Source of the DNA: Haloarcula halobia
GTDB lineage: Archaea; Halobacteriota; Halobacteria; Halobacteriales; Haloarculaceae
Direction of reading: 5' to 3'
DNA: 64,000 nucleotides
NCBI RefSeq assembly: GCF_029338255.1
Contig: NZ_CP119787.1
Location: forward strand, 2,480,001 to 2,544,000
The notes beneath the pieces were generated by a model. That model had not been told where the DNA came from, did no database searches, and saw nothing but the letters and a program-made list of their open reading frames with translations. This document shows positions 58,835 through 64,000 of this stretch, piece after piece (the stretch's first letter is position 1; every line of letters begins with the position of its first letter). The translations under genes and the position numbers were made by a program.

Positions 58835-58884
58835 GTCGCTGGATTCCGGTGCGGCGCGCTTAAGCGTTGACTTCTGGCTCGGCG

Positions 58885-60804
58885 TCAGCGGTAGGACTCG
58901 TGGACCCAGACAGTGAAGACGTTCTTGTAGCCGCTGGTCCGCAGCCGGTAGGTCTTCCCGGTGTAGCCGTTCTCGCGGAGTCGCTCTTTCGGGACCGTCG
59001 AATCGTAGTCCTGCGTGAGTATCATCGGCGGGCGCTCGGTCATGGCCGTCACGCCCAGTGCCGTCGGACTGTTCTCGCAGGCGGTCTGGACGTCTTGCGC
59101 AGCGAAGTACCACGGGATCGGGAGCGCGTTGTACCACCGCATGCAGGTCGGCTCCAGGTTCCAGTAGGAGTCGTCCCACTCCGAGCGGTTCTGCTCGACG
59201 AAGGCCTCGTTGTCGTCGTAGGCGTCGCCTTTTTCGCCGTGGTAGACGACGACGTCGGTGCCGTTCGCGTTGGCCGTCGCGACGCGGTCCATCGTCTCGA
59301 GCGCCGTCCGGGTCGACTCCTCCGGCTGGGCGAACTGCACCAGCGGGTTCTCGTCGGCCGTCCCGTCGACGTAGACGTTCGTGACCGCCACGTTCGCGAC
59401 GAGGACGGTCACGAGGACGACGACGAGGCCCGTTATCGCGACGCCGACGACGTCGTCCATCTCCAGGGACTGCACGCCCCAGCGGAACACGGCCGCGAGG
59501 CCGACCCCGGCCGGCAGTGCGAGCGGCACGACGGCGTGGGTGACCAGCCACGGGGCACCGATGTCCGTCCCGGCCGGGTACCCGAAGATGGAGACGAACC
59601 CGCCGTAGGCGACGAAGGGGACGAGGTGGCGCGCGCGGACGACCCCCAGGCGGTCGAGCGCGAACCCGAACACCGAGAACGCGAGCAGGGGCGCGGAGGC
59701 GAACCCGAGGGCCTTCAGTGAGGTGCCCAGATGGCGCCGGTAGTTGTCGGGGGTCTTCTCGGAGGCCGGTTCGAACCACTCCCCGTACTGGTCGACCACG
59801 CGGTCGAGCGTTGCCTCGACCATCTGTGGGAACAGCCGCGGTTCGAAGACACCCTGCCAGAACCCGACGGCGCCCTCCGAGGGCGGGGCCGGCGGGTGTC
59901 TGAGTCCCTCCAGACCGGCGCCCCGGGGGGCATAGAAGAACAGCGAGACGACGAGAAAGACCCCGGCGGCCAGCGCGACGTGGCCGGCGTAGGCGCCCAG
60001 CACGCTCGCGGGGCTGTCGTGGCGCCCTCGGAACGCTCGGACGGGTTCGACCAGCGTGTGAATCCCGCCGTAGAACCGGCCGACGATCCGACGCTTGACG
60101 GCCGCGAGCGAGGGGCCCGCCCAGACGAAGGCGGCCGCCTCGCGGTAGCCGTTCGGGAGGACGAACACCTTCGCGAGCAGCAGACCCAGCGCGCCCAACC
60201 AGGTGAGGACGTAGACGATGGCGTTCTCCTTCGAGGCGAAGCCAAGCGCCATGAAGAAGGCGACGGCATAGAGGTACCGTGGCCGGCGCGTGTCGTAGAA
60301 CCGGACCAGGAGGCCAAACGCGGCGAACATGAACGCCGCGACGAGGACGTCGCTGCGCATGAACCGCGAGTAAAAGAGCACGACGGGATTGACCGCGAGC
60401 AACAGCGCCATCGCCACCGTCTCGGTCTCGCGCAGGTGCGCACGGAACAGGAGTGCCGTCAGCGGCAACAGACTGCCGACGACGGCGACGGGCAGTCGCA
60501 TCGTGAAGTCGTTCGGTCCGAGCGCGGCGAACACGTAGCGGTCGACGTGCTGGATGAACGGGCCGTGGATGATTCGCCGGTAGGCGAAAGAACCGGTCTC
60601 ACCGTAGTGGAGCGCCCAGTAGGCCACGCGCCCCTCGTCGAAGTGGGCGGGGCGTGCACCCAGGAAGGCGAGTCTGAGGACGAACGCGAACAGCGAGACG
60701 CCGACGACGAGTTTCACGAGGGCGTGCTCGTCGGCGTCGAGCCATCGCTGGACGCGGCCCTGAAACGCGCGGAGGGGCGATAGGACGTCGCGTGACCCGA
60801 CCAT
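58885..60804 (-). CDS. GT-C fold membrane protein, Agl23-like (TIGR03663)
   Basis: The 639-aa protein has about 12-13 membrane helices. The first outside loop holds the GT-C acidic pair in ARPAHFDEGRVAYWALHY (Asp56-Glu57), typical of polyprenyl-phosphate-sugar-dependent glycosyltransferases. Agl23-type proteins are linked to lipid-carrier flipping or glycosylation in haloarchaea. Its start is the ATG at 60804. The abundance of N-x-S/T sites in the pilins here makes a glycosylation link plausible, but it is not shown. Confidence 0.85.
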   Translation of the reverse strand: MVGSRDVLSPLRAFQGRVQRWLDADEHALVKLVVGVSLFAFVLRLAFLGARPAHFDEGRVAYWALHYGETGSFAYRRIIHGPFIQHVDRYVFAALGPNDFTMRLPVAVVGSLLPLTALLFRAHLRETETVAMALLLAVNPVVLFYSRFMRSDVLVAAFMFAAFGLLVRFYDTRRPRYLYAVAFFMALGFASKENAIVYVLTWLGALGLLLAKVFVLPNGYREAAAFVWAGPSLAAVKRRIVGRFYGGIHTLVEPVRAFRGRHDSPASVLGAYAGHVALAAGVFLVVSLFFYAPRGAGLEGLRHPPAPPSEGAVGFWQGVFEPRLFPQMVEATLDRVVDQYGEWFEPASEKTPDNYRRHLGTSLKALGFASAPLLAFSVFGFALDRLGVVRARHLVPFVAYGGFVSIFGYPAGTDIGAPWLVTHAVVPLALPAGVGLAAVFRWGVQSLEMDDVVGVAITGLVVVLVTVLVANVAVTNVYVDGTADENPLVQFAQPEESTRTALETMDRVATANANGTDVVVYHGEKGDAYDDNEAFVEQNRSEWDDSYWNLEPTCMRWYNALPIPWYFAAQDVQTACENSPTALGVTAMTERPPMILTQDYDSTVPKERLRENGYTGKTYRLRTSGYKNVFTVWVHESYR

Positions 60805-60894
60805 ACTGGGGTCAAGCCCATGAGGGATTAGAATCCTTCTGGTTTCTCGAGGCGGAACGGTAGTTCTTTAGTGCCAACAGCCACCCAATCAGGT

Positions 60895-61299
60895 ATGGTG
60901 CAGCTCGGACTGGTCGTCGCCCAGTACGACAAACACGGCGCCGTCGTCGAGGAGATGACCGAGTCGGCGCGATCGGCCGCGGCCGGCCACGACGTCGTCG
61001 AGACGGTGACCGTCCCCGGGGCCTACGATACGCCGCTCGCGGCGGACCGCCTGGCCCGGCGGGACGACGTCGACGCCGTCGCCGTCCTCGGGGTCGTCAT
61101 CGAGGGTGACACGGACCACGACAAGGTCATCACCGACGCCGCCGCACAGGCCCTGACAGACGTCTCGCTCGAGCGAGACACCCCCGTCACCCTGGGCATC
61201 CTCGGCCCGGGGATGAGCCGGGCCGAGGCCGAGGCGCGGACCCACAAAGGGGGGACGGCCGTCACGAGCGCCATCGAACTCGCGACGAAACTACCATGA
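60895..61299 (+). CDS. ribH: 6,7-dimethyl-8-ribityllumazine synthase
   Basis: RibH joins 5-amino-6-ribitylaminouracil and 3,4-dihydroxybutanone phosphate in riboflavin synthesis. The 134-aa protein has GLVVAQYDKHGAVVEEMTE, the substrate region VTVPGAYDTPLAADRL, and the GDTDHDKVITDAAAQAL active-site helix with its His. A GILGP segment closes the active site. Its stop overlaps the start of the next gene (ATGA). Confidence 0.94.
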   Translation: MVQLGLVVAQYDKHGAVVEEMTESARSAAAGHDVVETVTVPGAYDTPLAADRLARRDDVDAVAVLGVVIEGDTDHDKVITDAAAQALTDVSLERDTPVTLGILGPGMSRAEAEARTHKGGTAVTSAIELATKLP

Positions 61300-62504
61300 C
61301 TATGGACTTTTCAGCACGGGTCGAACGTGTAGAGCCGAGCGCGACGCTCGCGATCAGCAACAAGGCCGCCGAACTGGAGGCCGAGGGCAAGGACGTCGTC
61401 GACCTCTCGGTGGGCGAACCGGACTTCGACACCCCCGAGAACATCAAGGACGCCGCCAAGGCCGCACTCGACGCCGGCCACACCGGCTACACCCCCTCCA
61501 ACGGCATCCCCCAGCTCAAGGAGGCCATCGTCGAGAAGCTCCACGACGACGGCCTGACCCAGTACGGCACCGAGAACCTCATCGTCACGCCGGGGGGCAA
61601 GCAGGCCCTCTACGAGATATTCCAGACCGTCGTCGACGACGGCGACGAGGTCGCCCTGCTGGACCCCGCGTGGGTCTCCTACGAGGCGATGGCGAAGCTC
61701 GCCGGCGGGACGCTCACCCGCGTCGACACCGCGGCCCACGACTTCCAGCTCGAGGGCGCGCTCGACGACCTCGCCGCTGCCGTCTCCGACGAGACGGAAC
61801 TGCTCGTCGTCAACTCCCCGGGCAACCCCCACGGCGCCGTCTACTCCCGCGAGGCGCTCGAGGGGCTTCGCGACATCGCCGTCGAACACGACGTCACGGT
61901 CATCTCCGACGAGATATACAAGGAGATCACCTACGACGGCGTCGAGGCCGTCTCGCTGGGCACCCTCGAGGGCATGGCGGACCGCACGGTCACGCTCAAC
62001 GGCTTCTCGAAGGCCTACTCGATGACCGGGTGGCGCCTGGGCTACTTCGCCGGCCCCGAGGAACTGGTCTCCCAGGCCGGGAAGGTCCACTCCCACTCGG
62101 TCTCCTGTGCGGTGAACTTCGTCCAGCACGCGGGCGTCGAGGCCATCACCAACACCGACGAGGCCGTCGCGGAGATGCGCGAGGCCTTCGCCGAGCGCCG
62201 GGAGTTCCTGATGGGGCTCTTCGAGGACCACGGCGTCGAGGTGCCCGAACCCCAGGGTGCGTTCTACATGATGCCCCACGTCGCGCCGGAGGGGGACAGC
62301 GAGTCGCGGAGCGACTCGACTAGTCGACCGGTGGAACCGGGAGACGACACCGAGTGGTGCGACCGGGCCATCTCCGAGGCCCAGGTCGCCACCGTCCCCG
62401 GGAGCGCCTTCGGGACGCCGGGCTACGCGCGCATCTCCTACGCCAACAGCAAGGACAGGCTCCAGGAAGCCGTCGACCGCCTGGCCGAGGCAGACCTCAT
62501 CTGA
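61296..62504 (+). CDS. PLP-dependent aminotransferase coupled to ribH
   Basis: The 402-aa class I aminotransferase has SVGEPDFDTPENIKDAAKAA, NSPGNPHGAVYS and the PLP lysine Lys239 in NGFSKAYSMTGWRLGY. The C-terminal part is interrupted near residue 330 by an unusual Ser/Arg/Asp stretch (ESRSDSTSRPVEPGD) encoded by a palindrome-rich block, probably a surface-exposed insertion. It continues normally to TVPGSAFGTPGYARISYA. Translation coupling to ribH may be functional or fortuitous. Confidence 0.92.
   Translation: MTMDFSARVERVEPSATLAISNKAAELEAEGKDVVDLSVGEPDFDTPENIKDAAKAALDAGHTGYTPSNGIPQLKEAIVEKLHDDGLTQYGTENLIVTPGGKQALYEIFQTVVDDGDEVALLDPAWVSYEAMAKLAGGTLTRVDTAAHDFQLEGALDDLAAAVSDETELLVVNSPGNPHGAVYSREALEGLRDIAVEHDVTVISDEIYKEITYDGVEAVSLGTLEGMADRTVTLNGFSKAYSMTGWRLGYFAGPEELVSQAGKVHSHSVSCAVNFVQHAGVEAITNTDEAVAEMREAFAERREFLMGLFEDHGVEVPEPQGAFYMMPHVAPEGDSESRSDSTSRPVEPGDDTEWCDRAISEAQVATVPGSAFGTPGYARISYANSKDRLQEAVDRLAEADLI
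62300..62325. repeat. palindromic insertion in the aminotransferase gene
   Basis: CGAGTCGC (62300-62307) and GCGACTCG (62311-62318) form an 8-bp hairpin with a GGA loop. It is followed immediately by GACTAGTC (62318-62325), which is its own inverse. The pattern of 8-bp arms and a three-base purine loop is the same as at 46361-46379. Confidence 0.85.
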
Positions 62505-62538
62505 GGACGGCCGGCTGACGGTCTGTCCGGCGGGCCCG

Positions 62539-62964
62539 TCAGGCCCGCTGCTCCAGAACCCGGTCGACGATGCGCCCGGTCGAGAGCAACCGGTCGTCGA
62601 CGTCGTCGAGCGGCGTCGCCCGCCGAATCTCGGCGTCCAGCCCCCGTTCGCGCAGGGCAGTCCGGAGCGCGTCCGCGTCGTGGTGCTGGTCGTACCCCAG
62701 CGCGATGACGTCCGGGTCGATGCGCTCGATGGGGACGAAGATGTCCTCCGGGTGCCCGAGGTGGGCCTCGTCGACCGGTTTCAGCGCGGCGACCATCTCC
62801 CGGCGCTGGCCGTCGGGAATCACCGGCGGTTCCTTGTGGGTGACGTTGACCGAGCGCGCGACGATGACGTGGAGTTCCTCGCCCATCGCCGCGGCGTCCG
62901 TAAGGTAGTGGACGTGGCCCGGGTGGAGGATGTCGAAGGTCCCCTGGGCGACGACGCGAGTCAC
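62539..62964 (-). CDS. ribL: FAD synthase (archaeal RibL-type nucleotidyltransferase)
   Basis: The 141-aa cytidylyltransferase-like protein has the nucleotide motif [14 protein letters not shown] (His14, His17) and the ISTGRI-like ending [14 protein letters not shown]. RibL transfers AMP from ATP (or CTP) to FMN. A Cys pair found in the Methanocaldococcus enzyme is not present. The ATG at 62964 overlaps the stop of the JAMM gene by 4 nt, so they are coupled. The upstream ribH gene supports flavin function. Confidence 0.9.
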   Translation of the reverse strand: MTRVVAQGTFDILHPGHVHYLTDAAAMGEELHVIVARSVNVTHKEPPVIPDGQRREMVAALKPVDEAHLGHPEDIFVPIERIDPDVIALGYDQHHDADALRTALRERGLDAEIRRATPLDDVDDRLLSTGRIVDRVLEQRA

Positions 62965-63458
62965 GAGTCGAACTCCTCCTCGCGCAGCTCGCGGTCGATG
63001 TCGGTCTGGTCGAAGTCGAAGAAGGCCTCCTCCGGCGGGTCGACGTCGAGCACGTCGAGGTCGACGGCCTGGCCCTCGCTGTCGAAGGCCCGCCAGTCGT
63101 CTGGTCCGTACGGGTAGCCGATGATGATGTGGACGTCGCCGCGGCCGAACGTGGCCAGGTCCGCGTCGCTCGGCCGGAGGACCCCGTTGGGGTGCGAGTG
63201 GACCGACCCCGCGGCCCGCATGTCGTTCGGGACCATGCTCGTCTTGACCGTCGCGCTGACCGGGTTCGACTCGGTGCCGGGGATGACCAGCACGTCGGTC
63301 AGAACGGTGCCGTCCTCGTCGATGCCGACCTCGCTCGCGCTCGCGCCGCGAAGCAGGCCCATGTACTCGTTCGGGTGGGCGTCCTCAGACGCGGCGAGTG
63401 CGAAGTCGAGCGCCGACTCGGCGATGCCGAGGATGCCGCCCGAGCGAAACAACCCCAT
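62961..63458 (-). CDS. JAMM/MPN metalloprotease (archaeal desampylase-like)
   Basis: From ATG at 63458 the 165-aa protein has a full JAMM motif: Glu31 in NEYMGLL, then His87 and His89, Ser97 and Asp100 in [15 protein letters not shown]. This zinc site cleaves isopeptide bonds of ubiquitin-like SAMPs in Haloferax. A 30-residue upstream extension of the frame is rejected. It is the second gene of the JAMM-ribL pair. Confidence 0.9.
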   Translation of the reverse strand: MGLFRSGGILGIAESALDFALAASEDAHPNEYMGLLRGASASEVGIDEDGTVLTDVLVIPGTESNPVSATVKTSMVPNDMRAAGSVHSHPNGVLRPSDADLATFGRGDVHIIIGYPYGPDDWRAFDSEGQAVDLDVLDVDPPEEAFFDFDQTDIDRELREEEFDS

Positions 63459-63551
63459 GCCTGGCGCTCGGGTCCGGTCGGTTCTAAGCGTTGTGTCTCG
63501 CGTCCACGGATTCCGAAGAGTACAAACGGCGGCTTGCCGAAGAACGTGCAA

Positions 63552-64000
63552 ATGTCTTCGCCAACTGGCACCCCCGACGGTGCCGTGGTTCCCGACGGGG
63601 GAACCGTCGTCTTCGATCTCGCTGCAGAGTGTACTGTCGACGACCTAGAGGAGGGCGCGCTCTACCACGCGACGGTCAACGGGACCGTCGAGTACGGCGT
63701 CTTCGTCGACCTCTCGGAGGAGGTCTCGGGCCTGGTCCACGACTCGAACCTCGTGGGCACCTACGAGGTCGGCGACGACCTCGTCGTCGAGCTGGGCGAG
63801 ATTCGCCCGGACGGCGACCTCTCGTTCGAGGAGGTCCAGATAGCCGACTACGAGGAGCGCCACGTGGCCCACGGCGATGCCCGCGACGTCGCGGCCCTCG
63901 CGGACGCGACCGGCGAGACGGTCGTCGTCGAGGGGCAGGTCGTCCAGATCAAACAGACCGGCGGCCCGACCATCTTCCAGGTCCGGGACACCACCGGCGT
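63552..64000 (+). CDS. S1 / OB-fold nucleic-acid-binding protein, 5' end only (likely DHH phosphoesterase)
   Basis: The first 149 codons are in the window. After PDGAVVPDGGTVVFDLAAEC there is an S1 domain (GALYHATVNGTVEYGVFVDL, SGLVHDSNLVGTYEVGDDLV), then an OB-fold of the RPA type (GETVVVEGQVVQIKQTGGPT). In haloarchaea this combination is normally the start of a DHH/RecJ-type protein of 600-700 residues. The rest lies beyond base 64000. Confidence 0.8.
   Translation, partial: MSSPTGTPDGAVVPDGGTVVFDLAAECTVDDLEEGALYHATVNGTVEYGVFVDLSEEVSGLVHDSNLVGTYEVGDDLVVELGEIRPDGDLSFEEVQIADYEERHVAHGDARDVAALADATGETVVVEGQVVQIKQTGGPTIFQVRDTTG

Noticed and set aside
1-64000. CRISPR arrays, insertion sequences, rRNA operons, prophage genes
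   Set aside because: No regularly spaced direct repeats with variable spacers, transposase, integrase or rRNA sequence was seen. The only tandem arrays are the PTEE repeat and the 33-bp duplication.

Overview
The window is a gene-dense, high-GC piece of a haloarchaeal (class Halobacteria) chromosome. The evidence is very acidic proteins, archaeal ribosomal proteins (uL11, uL1, uL10/P0, L12/P1, uS15, eS1), a KEOPS Pcc1 subunit, Tat-type lipoprotein signals, halocyanin, a ferredoxin-dependent pyruvate oxidoreductase, type IV pilus genes of archaeal type, and TATA boxes about 25-33 nt before start codons that imply leaderless mRNAs. Gene content would fit the Haloarculaceae, but the species cannot be named from this sequence. 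There are no rRNA genes, insertion sequences or CRISPR arrays; one tRNA (Ala, GGC) is present.

Layout. 0-3.1 kb: ribosomal stalk cluster, with L11 on its own promoter and L1-L10-L12 behind a structured leader. 3.3-7.5 kb: TctA-like permease, CorA, small membrane and secreted proteins. 7.6-14.5 kb: cysS, a CbiX/DR2241 pair of tetrapyrrole type, a Trm112-like zinc protein, purA and a small winged-helix regulator. 14.5-22.8 kb: a long coiled-coil protein, an AhpD-like enzyme, a secreted PTEE-repeat protein and the terminal oxidase subunit I gene with small accessory membrane proteins. 22.9-30.5 kb: acyl-CoA mutase large subunit, a CBS-ParB protein with a TrkA_N-DHH phosphoesterase, an Lrp regulator and porBA. 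30.7-41.1 kb: mixed metabolic and regulatory genes (DICT, metallo-beta-lactamase, acyl-CoA dehydrogenase, CheC, O-methyltransferase, BtpA, thioredoxin-like, MFS, Lrp plus aminotransferase).

41.2-53.8 kb is the most distinctive region: a type IV pilus-like locus. It has a PilB-type ATPase and a PilC-type membrane platform. After a small gap that includes the tRNA come five overlapping or near-overlapping genes for different small pilin-like proteins. Two divergent, paralogous genes of about 590 codons follow, each encoding a pilin-like N-terminal helix joined to a bactofilin-like beta domain. Inverted repeats overlap or lie near the promoters of this locus.

53.9-64 kb: a DUF4382-type lipoprotein; the rps15 / RecJ-like (catalytic motif missing) / pcc1 / rps3ae cluster; halocyanin; purK; an Agl23-like GT-C membrane protein; ribH with an aminotransferase; ribL with a JAMM metalloprotease; and the start of an S1/OB-fold protein that runs off the window.

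Small genes that ordinary ORF calling could miss are listed at 6485 (33 aa), 22395 (30 aa), 31484 (69 aa) and 45919 (44 aa). DUF family names are given from memory and were not searched.
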